A stretch of 64,000 bases of DNA, taken from contig NZ_CP063203.1 in NCBI RefSeq assembly GCF_019904255.1, positions 2,612,501-2,676,500 on the forward strand. The letters run 5' to 3'. Shown here in pieces: positions 26,165 to 34,257 of this stretch. The position numbers and the translations under genes are program-made. This stretch comes from Marixanthomonas sp. SCSIO 43207. GTDB lineage: Bacteria; Bacteroidota; Bacteroidia; Flavobacteriales; Flavobacteriaceae. Within the stretch, counting starts at the first letter, position 1. Every line of letters begins with the position of its first letter. The notes under the pieces are model-generated. The model saw only the letters and a list, made by a program, of their open reading frames with translations. It did not search any database and was not told the origin of the DNA.

Positions 26165-28447
26165 ATGCAAATTAAACATATATTGACGGTTATTTTTATA
26201 GCCGTCTTTTTTAATAGTTCGGCGCAAATTACCGGTATTATTTCATCTGAAGACAACCAACCTATACGAGATGTGGCTGTTATAGTCGCAGATTCTTTAC
26301 CTATTTATACAAATGCTAAAGGTGTTTTTACCATTTCTTCAGAAATAAAACTTCCTGTCAATTTGGTTTTAAAACATCCTGATTATTACACAGAAACAAC
26401 AGTACTTTCAAAAAACAATGAAACCTTTATTCTTAAAAAAATAGAATCAACAGAGCAATTAAAGCCCGTTATTTTGGCTTCTACATACCAGAAAGAAAGT
26501 GGTGTTTTGATCCCTACTACGCAAATAACTTCAGAAACATTTGATAATTATGATCCTGTAGATTTAGTTTCAGCTATTAATGAAACTCCTGGAGTGTTTA
26601 TTCAGCAGGGAGCCATCAATACAAATAGAATCACCATACGAGGTGTAGGTTCTCGCACTCTTTACGGAACAAACAAAATACGTGCTTATTTTAACGGAAT
26701 CCCAATCACTAATGGTGTTGGTGAGACAGCTATTGATAGTTATAATGCCAATGACATAGCGAATATTGAAATTATAAAAGGCCCAAAAGCTACCCAATAT
26801 GGTACCAATCTTGGCGGAACGTTGTTGATCAACTCAAAAGAACTATCAAAAAACGGTATTGAAACATCAAACACCTTAACGCTAGGATCTTACGGTTTGT
26901 TTAAAAATAGCTGGAGTACCTCTATAAAAGATGATAAGATATCATTTCATTTTAATTATGATCACCTACAAACAGACGGGTATAGAGATAACAGTGCTTA
27001 TAACAGAAACAACTATTTTTTGCATACCAAATATGAAATAAACTCATCTTACAGTATCGGTTTATTAGTAAACCATGTCAATAATAATGCTCAAATACCT
27101 AGTTCATTGGGCTTAACCGACTTTACAGAAAATCCAGAACAAGCTGCTTTTACGTGGGATGCTTCAAAAGGGTACGAGGATAACCGTCAAACCCTAATCG
27201 GACTTAGTTTTTCCAGTAGGTTTTCTGAAACGTTTAGTAACACTACAAGTGTATATTACACCTATTTAGACCATTATGAACCTAGACCCTTTAATATTTT
27301 GGATGAGTTGACTAACGGATACGGAGCTCGAACGGTATTTGCAAAAGAATTTTCAATAAATAACCAAAGAGCTTCTTTAACCTTTGGTGGAGAGTGGTAT
27401 CAAGATGCCTATCGGTGGAAAACGATTGAAAACAGGTATGAAGAAAACAACAATCAAGGTAGTCTAGAAGGCGACTTGTTGAGTAAAAATCGTGAGGAAA
27501 GAAAAAGTTTTAGTGCTTTTGCTACTACAAAATTACCTATCACTACAAAACTTAAAGCAGAAGTTGGGTTGAATGTAAATAAAACCACATACGATTCAAT
27601 CAATATTTTTAACTCAGCAAATTCAACAACTTCAGCAGATAGAGATTTTGATGTAATTTTTTCTCCCAACCTAAACCTACTTTATACCCTTTCTCCTACT
27701 ACTTTCTTCTTCGGAAATATAAGTAGAGGTTTTAATTATCCAAGTCTTGAAGAAACCTTAACCCCAGAAGGTATTATCAACCCAGAAATTGGTCCCGAAA
27801 CAGGTTGGAATTATGAACTAGGAACCGAATTATACTTTTTTGACCGTAATTTATACCTACAATCTTCGGTTTATTTGCTTTCTATTTCAAATTTGCTTGT
27901 TGTAGAACGTGTGGGTAACGATCAATTTATAGGTAGAAATGCAGGAAAAACACACCATCGCGGAATTGAACTACAAGCAACCTATTCATTTTCAATAAAC
28001 TCCCAATTTGAAATTAAACCTTTTACAACTGCCGAATTCAACTTCCATAAATTTATTGATTTTGTGGATGGAGCCGATGATTTTTCTGGAAATGAACTTA
28101 CAGGCGTTCCTGATAAAAAAATAGCTGCTGGAGTAACTATAAAACACAATTCAGGGATTGGGTTAACATCAAACTATCGGTACATTGGCAGTCAACCTAT
28201 GACTGATACTAATTCTTTGTATAGTGATTCATATTCGGTATTAAATATTCAAGCCGAATATAAAAAGGCGATAGCAGATGCTTTTTCTATTCGGCTTTTA
28301 GCAGGCATTAATAATGTTACTAATTCAATGTATGCCTCCTCAATATTAATAAATGCTTCAGGATTTAATGGAAGTGAACCTAGATTTTATTATCCCGGTT
28401 TACCTCGCAACTATTACAGTAGTTTGCAACTTGTTTATGCGTTTTAA
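26165..28447 (+). CDS. TonB-dependent outer-membrane receptor
   Basis: A 760-residue receptor with a signal peptide (ending NSSAQ), an N-terminal carboxypeptidase-regulatory-like beta domain (about 22-100), a plug domain (about 120-235) with ETPGVFIQQGAINTNRITIRG, IRAYFNGIPITNG and IEIIKGPKATQYGTNLGGT, and a C-terminal 22-strand barrel ending LQLVYAF. It imports a scarce ligand using TonB energy. It lacks SusC features and has no SusD neighbour. Its pairing with the preceding PQQ-type dehydrogenase suggests uptake of a related small molecule or of the cofactor, but this is inference from position only. Confidence 0.92.
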   Translation: MQIKHILTVIFIAVFFNSSAQITGIISSEDNQPIRDVAVIVADSLPIYTNAKGVFTISSEIKLPVNLVLKHPDYYTETTVLSKNNETFILKKIESTEQLKPVILASTYQKESGVLIPTTQITSETFDNYDPVDLVSAINETPGVFIQQGAINTNRITIRGVGSRTLYGTNKIRAYFNGIPITNGVGETAIDSYNANDIANIEIIKGPKATQYGTNLGGTLLINSKELSKNGIETSNTLTLGSYGLFKNSWSTSIKDDKISFHFNYDHLQTDGYRDNSAYNRNNYFLHTKYEINSSYSIGLLVNHVNNNAQIPSSLGLTDFTENPEQAAFTWDASKGYEDNRQTLIGLSFSSRFSETFSNTTSVYYTYLDHYEPRPFNILDELTNGYGARTVFAKEFSINNQRASLTFGGEWYQDAYRWKTIENRYEENNNQGSLEGDLLSKNREERKSFSAFATTKLPITTKLKAEVGLNVNKTTYDSINIFNSANSTTSADRDFDVIFSPNLNLLYTLSPTTFFFGNISRGFNYPSLEETLTPEGIINPEIGPETGWNYELGTELYFFDRNLYLQSSVYLLSISNLLVVERVGNDQFIGRNAGKTHHRGIELQATYSFSINSQFEIKPFTTAEFNFHKFIDFVDGADDFSGNELTGVPDKKIAAGVTIKHNSGIGLTSNYRYIGSQPMTDTNSLYSDSYSVLNIQAEYKKAIADAFSIRLLAGINNVTNSMYASSILINASGFNGSEPRFYYPGLPRNYYSSLQLVYAF

Positions 28448-28449
28448 CT

Positions 28450-28938
28450 TTAATTCATACTAGCCATCCAGATAGGAATAAAAATGGCAATTAAAATAGC
28501 AATTGACATTCGGTTATAATAACTATTGATAAAAAGAGCTGTTAGTAAATACACGGTTTTATCGGTTTCACATTCAACTCTTCCTTCGGTAGTTGAAACC
28601 GAAGCTGTAATTAATTTATTTTGTCTTTGATTAAAGCTCCATTTTGAATTCCAAAAGTTTTCGTATTTCCAAACAAGCGTTTCGGTATTGAATGTTGCTA
28701 CAGCCTTTGATTGTAAACTATTATAAGCTATATTTCCTATAACTTTATTGGTTTTACTATCAATTATATTGGTCGTTGGATTAAAAAAACCTTTAGTTAT
28801 AAATTTTAGTTTCTCGTCTAGAAGTAAGCCAGATGATGTAGAAGAAAAGACTTTATCTTCAAGATTTCCTATCTCTTTTCCTTCAGAATAGAAAGTGTAG
28901 TTATTTGAAAATATGCCTTTCTTCCAATTTATTTTCAT
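28450..28938 (-). CDS. Uncharacterised protein with C-terminal membrane segment
   Basis: A 162-residue protein on the minus strand, ending 2 bp from the convergent TonB receptor. The first 120 residues are beta-rich with repeated short hairpins (GKEIGNLEDK, KTNKVIGNIAYNS, NTETLVWKYENFW), a pattern seen in tubby/LURP-like small domains. The last 30 residues hold a hydrophobic helix (SIAILIAIFIPIW). I do not recognise the family. It lies 36 bp after the DUF4870 gene and is probably co-transcribed with it. Confidence 0.6.
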   Translation of the reverse strand: MKINWKKGIFSNNYTFYSEGKEIGNLEDKVFSSTSSGLLLDEKLKFITKGFFNPTTNIIDSKTNKVIGNIAYNSLQSKAVATFNTETLVWKYENFWNSKWSFNQRQNKLITASVSTTEGRVECETDKTVYLLTALFINSYYNRMSIAILIAIFIPIWMASMN

Positions 28939-28974
28939 CTTTTTTATTGACTATTTTCCATTAATACTTCAACA

Positions 28975-29337
28975 TTATGAAATAAAACGAATGGTCATAA
29001 ATAAACTTGGCGATTCATTATTACTAGCTCTTACGGCATTTACAATAGGTAAAACAAAGGCTACAATACCTATAAAAATTAACATTAAAATTCCTAAGCC
29101 CAATAATAATATAGCCGGAATACTAATGATGGTTAATAATATCAACGTTAGTTGAAAATTAACAATAGCTTTACCATGCTCATCCATCCCTATTACTTTA
29201 TCTTTTTGAGTAAGCCAGATAACCAAAGGCACAATAAGCCCTCCAAATCCAGTAATATAGGTTAACAGTTGTGATACATGTGTGATGACCAACAATTGGT
29301 TGTCGGTTCGTTTTGCGGTGTGATTGATTACTTCCAT
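28975..29337 (-). CDS. DUF4870 family membrane protein
   Basis: A 120-residue membrane protein with the DUF4870 pattern: an amphipathic start (LLVITHVSQLLTYI), a first segment GFGGLIVPLVIWLTQKDK, the conserved HGKAIVNFQLT block, and a long second hydrophobic region. The function is not known. It starts 139 bp upstream of mnmE on the opposite strand, so the gap carries both promoters. Confidence 0.85.
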   Translation of the reverse strand: MEVINHTAKRTDNQLLVITHVSQLLTYITGFGGLIVPLVIWLTQKDKVIGMDEHGKAIVNFQLTLILLTIISIPAILLLGLGILMLIFIGIVAFVLPIVNAVRASNNESPSLFMTIRFIS

Positions 29338-29475
29338 TTCTTGATTGATTATTTGATTTATTTATATGTAGTAAAAGTTGATAAAATGTTACACTTGTTT
29401 ACAACCAAAGATGAAATATGTATTTTTGCACAAGTAAAAATTTGCAGGCTTAAAATCCTGTTTTGGAAAGAATTT

Positions 29476-30873
29476 ATGACGCATACAGATACTATTGTAG
29501 CTTTAGCAACACCTTCGGGAGCTGGTGCTATTGCTATCATTCGCCTTTCAGGTGTTGATGCTATTAGCATTGCTTCACAACTTTTTAATTCTGTTTCTGG
29601 AAAGGATTTAAAAAAACAGAAAACACATACCGTTCACTTAGGAACTTTTCAAGACGGTGACCGAGTTATAGATCAAGTTTTAGCAACAGTTTTTAAAAAC
29701 CCAAATAGTTACACAGGAGAAGATGTTGTTGAATTTTCTTGTCACGGAAGTCAATATATTCAACAAGAAATAATACAAGTATGCCTTCGTAATGGTTGCC
29801 GAATGGCTCAAGCAGGTGAGTTTACGTTACGATCTTTTCTAAATGGAAAGATAGATTTAAGTCAAGCCGAAGCGGTAGCCGATTTAATTAATAGTGATTC
29901 TGAAGCTTCACATCAATTAGCGATACAACAAATGCGAGGTGGTTTTTCTTCAGAAATAAAAACATTAAGACAAGAGTTGTTAAACTTTGCATCGTTAATA
30001 GAACTAGAACTAGACTTTGCCGAAGAAGATGTAGAGTTTGCCAATAGAGATGAGTTTCAGAAGTTAATTACACGAATTACTCACGTATTAAAACGATTGA
30101 TAGATTCATTTGCCACTGGAAACGTATTAAAAAATGGAATTCCTGTTGCTATAGCAGGAGAACCTAATGTAGGAAAATCAACCTTATTAAACGCACTATT
30201 AAACGAAGAACGCGCTATAGTTAGTGATATTGCGGGTACTACCCGTGATACGATTGAAGATGAAATTACAATTGGCGGTATAGGCTTTCGGTTTATTGAT
30301 ACAGCAGGAATACGTGAAACAACAGATACTATTGAAGGCTTAGGAATTAAAAAAACCTTTGAAAAAATTAATGCCTCACAAGTAGTTATGTATCTTTTGG
30401 ATAGTCTTCAACTTGTAGCCAATGCATCCAAATTAAAACAAGCTCACATTGATATTGCAAAAATTAAAAATAACTATCCACAAAAACCACTGCTGGTAGT
30501 AGCCAATAAAGTTGATGAGCTTTCTGAAAGCCAAAAAGAAACACTTACTTCTGAAATAGATAAACTTTATCTACTCTCTGCAAAAACTGGTGCCGGTGTT
30601 GAAGACTTAACCTCTTCCCTATTAAACTTTGTAAATACCGGCGCACTGCGCAATAATGAAACCATTGTTACCAATACCCGCCATTATGATGCGCTGTTAA
30701 AAGCTCTTGAAGAAATTAATAAAGTACAACAGGGTATTGATACCAATCTAAGTAGTGATTTGCTTGCTATTGATATAAGGCAAGCATTGCATTATTTTGG
30801 CGAAATCACAGGAGAAATAAGCAATGATGAGTTGTTAGGCAATATATTTGCAAATTTCTGTATCGGGAAGTAA
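29476..30873 (+). CDS. mnmE: tRNA modification GTPase MnmE
   Basis: A 465-residue MnmE, which with MnmG places the aminomethyl-type group on U34 of certain tRNAs. The start is ATG 29476 (MTHTDTIVALATP); the frame extends upstream, but that part has no homology. The N-terminal domain has GAIAIIRLSG and CHGS; the GTPase domain has G1 GEPNVGKST, G2 TTRDT, G3 DTAG and G4 NKVD; the C-terminal end reads FCIGK, whose Cys is the conserved family Cys. The last 18 bases are the left attachment site of the genomic island, and integration has kept the C-terminus intact. Confidence 0.97.
   Translation: MTHTDTIVALATPSGAGAIAIIRLSGVDAISIASQLFNSVSGKDLKKQKTHTVHLGTFQDGDRVIDQVLATVFKNPNSYTGEDVVEFSCHGSQYIQQEIIQVCLRNGCRMAQAGEFTLRSFLNGKIDLSQAEAVADLINSDSEASHQLAIQQMRGGFSSEIKTLRQELLNFASLIELELDFAEEDVEFANRDEFQKLITRITHVLKRLIDSFATGNVLKNGIPVAIAGEPNVGKSTLLNALLNEERAIVSDIAGTTRDTIEDEITIGGIGFRFIDTAGIRETTDTIEGLGIKKTFEKINASQVVMYLLDSLQLVANASKLKQAHIDIAKIKNNYPQKPLLVVANKVDELSESQKETLTSEIDKLYLLSAKTGAGVEDLTSSLLNFVNTGALRNNETIVTNTRHYDALLKALEEINKVQQGIDTNLSSDLLAIDIRQALHYFGEITGEISNDELLGNIFANFCIGK
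30856..30873 (+). other. Left attachment site (attL) inside mnmE
   Basis: TTCTGTATCGGGAAGTAA spans the last six codons of mnmE including the stop. It matches the right site 63701-63718 at 14 of 18 positions and differs by one base from TTCTGTATTGGGAAGTAA, which I recall as the site used by Salmonella genomic island 1. Confidence 0.85.
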
Positions 30874-30879
30874 CTTACT

Positions 30880-31013
30880 TTCTTTTATTTGTTAATCCTT
30901 TGTTATTGTTGGTTTTATAGTGTTTTATCTTCTTTTATTTGTTGCTTATTTACTCTTTTTTGATTAAATTTGTTGTATATCTGTTGCCTTAAATACGGGT
31001 TTGTTGCCCAAAT
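30880..31013 (+). repeat. Arm-type direct repeats at the left island end
   Basis: TTCTTTTATTTGTT occurs at 30880-30893 and again at 30930-30943, exactly 50 bp apart. A second family, TTTGTTGCC-like, occurs near 30940, 30969, 30981 and as TTTGTTGCCCAAAT at 31000-31013. The last is repeated exactly near the right end at 63654-63667. The placement fits integrase or excisionase arm sites. Confidence 0.6.
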
Positions 31014-31040
31014 CTGTTGGCGAAGATATAGGCGAAATGA

Positions 31041-31090
31041 TGCACCATAACGCACCACGTTGCACCATTACGCTACATAAAGCACCATTT
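31041..31090 (+). repeat. Five 10-bp-phased GCACCAT iterons
   Basis: Five consecutive 10-bp units carry GCACCAT, GCACCAC, GCACCAT, GCTACAT and GCACCAT at the same offset (starts 31042, 31052, 31062, 31072, 31082). They end directly before the ATG at 31091. A 10-bp period is one helical turn and is not a codon multiple, which points to a row of protein-binding sites on one DNA face. Confidence 0.75.
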
Positions 31091-31456
31091 ATGAGCAGTA
31101 ATTTATTCATTCCTAAAACTTGTAAGCATTGCGGTAATGCCTTCACAGCACGTACAACAGTTACTAAATACTGTGGCGATACTTGTGCAAAAAGAGCATA
31201 TAAGGCACGTAAGCGTAAAGAAAAAATCCAAGCTACTCTTACTGAAGATATGCAACAGTAAAAACAAGTTGTTGAAGTTCACAATCCTAATGCTGTAAAT
31301 AACAAGGATTTTTTAAGCGTTACAGAAGCCTCACAACTTATTGGTGTGAGTAGATGGACCATTCAAAGAATGATTCAACAAGGACGTTTAAAAGCAGTTC
31401 CTTTTGGTAGAAAGCGTATTGTGGCCAGATGGCAAATAGAAAACCTCTTTAATTAA
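31091..31456 (+). pseudogene. Zinc-ribbon plus HTH element protein, broken by an in-frame TAA
   Basis: From ATG 31091 the frame gives a short four-Cys zinc motif (CKHCGNAF, then KYCGDTC) followed by a basic stretch AYKARKRKEK. It stops at TAA 31259-31261. The same frame then continues without gap through VTEASQLIGVSRWTIQRMI, a helix-turn-helix of the excisionase/MerR-like type, and AVPFGRKRIVARWQIENLF to a stop at 31456. Bacteroidota integrative elements carry intact genes with this domain order just before the integrase. One base change explains the break. Either the gene is dead, or the two halves are made separately. It ends 7 bp before the integrase start. Confidence 0.7.
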
Positions 31457-31463
31457 TTCCATT

Positions 31464-32558
31464 ATGAAAGTAACATTAAGACAACGCAAGAAAAACGACA
31501 AAATAAGCCTGTATTTAGATTACTATCATAAAGGTAAACGTAAAACCGAATACTTACGCTTATACCTTACACCAAATCCTAAAATCAAAACGGAAAGAGA
31601 GGTAAACAGGAAAACGAAGCAACTTGCAGAAACTATTTGTGCACAACGACAGATTGAAATTCAAAACGGTATTTATGGCTTTCAAGATATTGAAAAGCTA
31701 AAAGGCAGTTTTATTACTTATATCACAGCTTTAGCAGAAAAGAAAAATACAAGCTCTGGCAATTATGGTAATTGGAATAGTATGCTAAAACATTTAAAAA
31801 AGTTTTGTCCAACTGATGTTAGTTTTCAAGATATAGACAAATCATTTGTTGAGCGTTTCAAAGAGTATTTAGATAAAGATGCAATAGGTAGAGCAGGTAA
31901 GCAATTGTCTCAAAATTCAAAATATTCATATTTCGGGAAATTTTCAGCAGCATTAAAACAGGCTGTAAAGGATGGTATATTAAAAGTAAATCCTGCAAAT
32001 GGTGTTGAATACTTTAAACAAGGCGAACCTCAACGAGAATTTTTAACGCTTGATGAATTACAAAAGGCAGTTAATACAGAATGTGAACTACCTATTTTAA
32101 AAAATGCTTTTATTTTTTCAGCTTTAACCGGATTACGTTGGTCAGATATTGAAAAACTAATATGGTCAGAAATCCAGCACTCTAAAGAAATGGGATATTA
32201 TATCAGGTTTAGACAAAAGAAAACTAAAGGTGTTGAAACCTTACCAATATCAGACCAAGCAAGAAATCTATTAGGAGAAAAAGGTAATCCAGATGATAAA
32301 GTGTTTGATGGTTTGCATTATAGTGCCTGGTCTAACTTAAAGCTACAACAATGGATGATGAAAGCAGGTATTACTAAAAATATAACCTTCCATTGCGCGC
32401 GCCATACCTACGCTACCTTACAATTAACATTGGGTACAGACATATATACAGTATCAAAATTATTAGGTCATAAAGAATTACGCACTACACAGATATATGC
32501 TAAAGTAATTGACGATAAAAAGAAAGAAGCTGCTAACCGTATTCAACTGGATTTATAA
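31464..32558 (+). CDS. int: Tyrosine recombinase (island integrase)
   Basis: A 364-residue phage-type integrase of the size usual in Bacteroidota elements. It has an N-terminal arm-binding region, a SAM-like core-binding domain (about 85-180), and a catalytic domain with Arg225 (ALTGLRWSDI), Lys in the FRQKKTKG strand (about 252-255), His310 and Arg313 (HCARHTYATL), His336 (LLGHKELRTT) and Tyr345 (QIYAKV). All catalytic residues are present, so it should be active. It is the likely enzyme acting on the mnmE attachment site. The next gene overlaps its stop by one base, so they are translationally coupled. Confidence 0.95.
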   Translation: MKVTLRQRKKNDKISLYLDYYHKGKRKTEYLRLYLTPNPKIKTEREVNRKTKQLAETICAQRQIEIQNGIYGFQDIEKLKGSFITYITALAEKKNTSSGNYGNWNSMLKHLKKFCPTDVSFQDIDKSFVERFKEYLDKDAIGRAGKQLSQNSKYSYFGKFSAALKQAVKDGILKVNPANGVEYFKQGEPQREFLTLDELQKAVNTECELPILKNAFIFSALTGLRWSDIEKLIWSEIQHSKEMGYYIRFRQKKTKGVETLPISDQARNLLGEKGNPDDKVFDGLHYSAWSNLKLQQWMMKAGITKNITFHCARHTYATLQLTLGTDIYTVSKLLGHKELRTTQIYAKVIDDKKKEAANRIQLDL

Positions 32559-33505
32559 TGAAAGGAAGTGTATTTTCAAGTTTGGTTTCTATAACCAATG
32601 GCTTACATAGAGATAATAGACAAAAAAAGGATTTTAAATACCTACTGTCTGATTTTAAATTGAATCCAAAAGCCAATAATGCAGTTTTTAAAGTAAACTT
32701 TAAAAAGCCTTTAAATGCGAAAAAAGAATACTACCAAAAGCTAATCTTTATTGAAACAGAAAATACAGTAGCATCATTTTCAAAAGAATTTCCCAAAAAT
32801 GCAACCACACCAGAAAATAAATACAGCTATACCATTCTACTTAATAAATTTGATAAGTACTTAAATGACATTGCAACTTATATCAATAAAAGAGGCATAA
32901 CAGCAGATTTAAATAATGATGACAATTATATCATAAACTACTTAAAAGTGTCTGCTATAAGATTGTATGCTGAACTACAAGAGCAATACGGAAAGTTTTC
33001 CGAAAACACAAAATTCTCTATTTCAGAAATTGCTGAAAAATACTTTAATGATGAAACTTTTGATATTAGCCTAATAGAAAAGAGCACTACTAAAAAAGTT
33101 GCTACCAAAAAAACATCAAAAACGAAAGCAAAACAAAAGACTTCTTTTGGATATAAAAGTAATGACACTTCAACTTTGCTAACTGTGCTCAAACTGGTAA
33201 ATCTAAAAATAGATTTGTTAGATAACCGTACAACTGTAGAACAGTTGCACCAATTATTATTAGCAAAAGATTTTACCAATACAGAATCGCAAATTTATCT
33301 TCAATGTGAGACGACACAGTTTAGTTACCTTGTAACGAAACTAAAGCCATTTTTTAATGGTTTTAATCCTACCTCAATAGAACGTTCTGGAAAATTTGTT
33401 ACTAAAACCGGTACGCTATTAAAAGCGAATAATCTTCACAAAAACAAAGTTCACAACCCAAAAGAAAAGGAAGAAATAGATAAAATTATCCAACAACTGC
33501 AATAA
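32558..33505 (+). CDS. Conserved hypothetical protein of Bacteroidota elements
   Basis: A 315-residue soluble protein coupled to the integrase gene (TAATG overlap). The first half is Lys/Asn-rich and helical. Residues about 178-200 form a Lys/Thr-rich linker (KKVATKKTSKTKAKQKT). The last 115 residues resemble a compact helical domain (TTVEQLHQLLLAKDF, LQCETTQFSYLVTKLKPFF, then SGKFVTKTGTLLKANNL) seen in many element-borne Bacteroidota proteins of unknown function. The basic linker would suit DNA binding. No function is assigned. Confidence 0.65.
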   Translation: MKGSVFSSLVSITNGLHRDNRQKKDFKYLLSDFKLNPKANNAVFKVNFKKPLNAKKEYYQKLIFIETENTVASFSKEFPKNATTPENKYSYTILLNKFDKYLNDIATYINKRGITADLNNDDNYIINYLKVSAIRLYAELQEQYGKFSENTKFSISEIAEKYFNDETFDISLIEKSTTKKVATKKTSKTKAKQKTSFGYKSNDTSTLLTVLKLVNLKIDLLDNRTTVEQLHQLLLAKDFTNTESQIYLQCETTQFSYLVTKLKPFFNGFNPTSIERSGKFVTKTGTLLKANNLHKNKVHNPKEKEEIDKIIQQLQ

Positions 33506-33507
33506 AA

Positions 33508-33538
33508 AACAGTAAGAATAGTAAGAAATCTTACTGTT
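33508..33538 (+). promoter_or_regulatory. Perfect 10-bp inverted repeat
   Basis: AACAGTAAGA (33508-33517) pairs perfectly with TCTTACTGTT (33529-33538) across an 11-bp loop, just after the stop of the hypothetical gene. It has no T tract, so it may be an operator or an mRNA 3' hairpin rather than a classic terminator. Confidence 0.5.
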
Positions 33539-33617
33539 GTCTTACCCTTGTTTTACACTCTTACTAAAATCGGAAAGCCAATTTTCAACCTTTGTCCTGT
33601 TCTTGAAAACCAAGAAT

Positions 33618-33635
33618 GACATTTGGCCAGATGTC
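33618..33635 (+). promoter_or_regulatory. 18-bp palindrome upstream of the HTH pair, candidate operator
   Basis: GACATTTGGCCAGATGTC is a palindrome with one mismatched pair out of nine, lying 27 bp before the ATG of the first HTH gene. Its place and symmetry fit a dimeric repressor site, perhaps for one of the two HTH proteins. Confidence 0.45.
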
Positions 33636-33661
33636 CTCATTTATTTAAAACAAAATAAACG

Positions 33662-33964
33662 ATGGACACAAATATCATCGAAAAGTTAGACCGCATTGAA
33701 AAACTCTTATTAGAGCAACAAACAATGCAAAAGCAAGTATTAAACTTTAATGAAACTTGCAAGTATTTAGAATTATCCCAATCGCACTTGTATAAACTTA
33801 CAAGTACGGCAACCATTCCACATTATAAACCGAATGGTAAAAAGATTTATTTCCAGCGAGAAGAGTTAGACCATTGGTTACTGCGTAACCGTATGGACTC
33901 AAGAGACGAAATCGAACAGCAAGCTGCCGATTACCTAATTAAGAAAGGAGCGGTGAAGTTATGA
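33662..33964 (+). CDS. Small helix-turn-helix DNA-binding protein
   Basis: A 100-residue protein with an N-terminal coiled-coil-like helix (IIEKLDRIEKLLLEQQTMQK) followed by a MerR/excisionase-type winged HTH (LNFNETCKYLELSQSHLYKLTST, then the wing HYKPNGKKIYFQREELDHWL). Such proteins regulate excision or mobilisation genes in Bacteroidota elements. Its stop overlaps the start of a second HTH gene by 4 bp, so the two are made together and may act as a pair. Confidence 0.85.
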   Translation: MDTNIIEKLDRIEKLLLEQQTMQKQVLNFNETCKYLELSQSHLYKLTSTATIPHYKPNGKKIYFQREELDHWLLRNRMDSRDEIEQQAADYLIKKGAVKL

Positions 33965-34257
33965 CTGAAATAATCGATTTACTCTTAACGCTCTCTCAAG
34001 AAATAAAGGACATTAAAGCACGTATTGAATTGTTACGACATTCGAGAGCAGAAGTATTAAAAGATACGTGGATAGACAATCAAGATGTATTGCAGACCTT
34101 ACATATAAGTAAGCGAACGCTACAAACTTTAAGAACCAATGGCACTTTGCCTTACAGCAAAGTAAAAGGTAAATTTTACTATAAAGTTGCTGACATAGAG
34201 CAGTTGCTTCAAGACAACTACTACAACCATAATTTCAAGCGAGATGGAAATAAGTAG
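33961..34257 (+). CDS. Second small helix-turn-helix protein
   Basis: A 98-residue protein of the same design as its upstream neighbour: an N-terminal helix (ITEIIDLL to RIELLRHSR), then WIDNQDVLQTLHISKRTLQTL as the HTH and SKVKGKFYYKVADIEQLL as the wing. It is translationally coupled on both sides (4-bp overlap upstream, 14-bp overlap downstream with the BT4734-like gene). It is probably an excisionase-like or replication-control factor of the island. Confidence 0.85.
   Translation: MTEIIDLLLTLSQEIKDIKARIELLRHSRAEVLKDTWIDNQDVLQTLHISKRTLQTLRTNGTLPYSKVKGKFYYKVADIEQLLQDNYYNHNFKRDGNK

Noticed and set aside
29278-29475. N-terminal extension of mnmE by 66 residues
   Set aside because: MnmE proteins start at the MTHTDTIVALATP-like block; the extra part overlaps the divergent DUF4870 gene and has no homology.
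30859-30873. tRNA gene as integration target
   Set aside because: No tRNA cloverleaf is found at either end; the target is the mnmE coding end.
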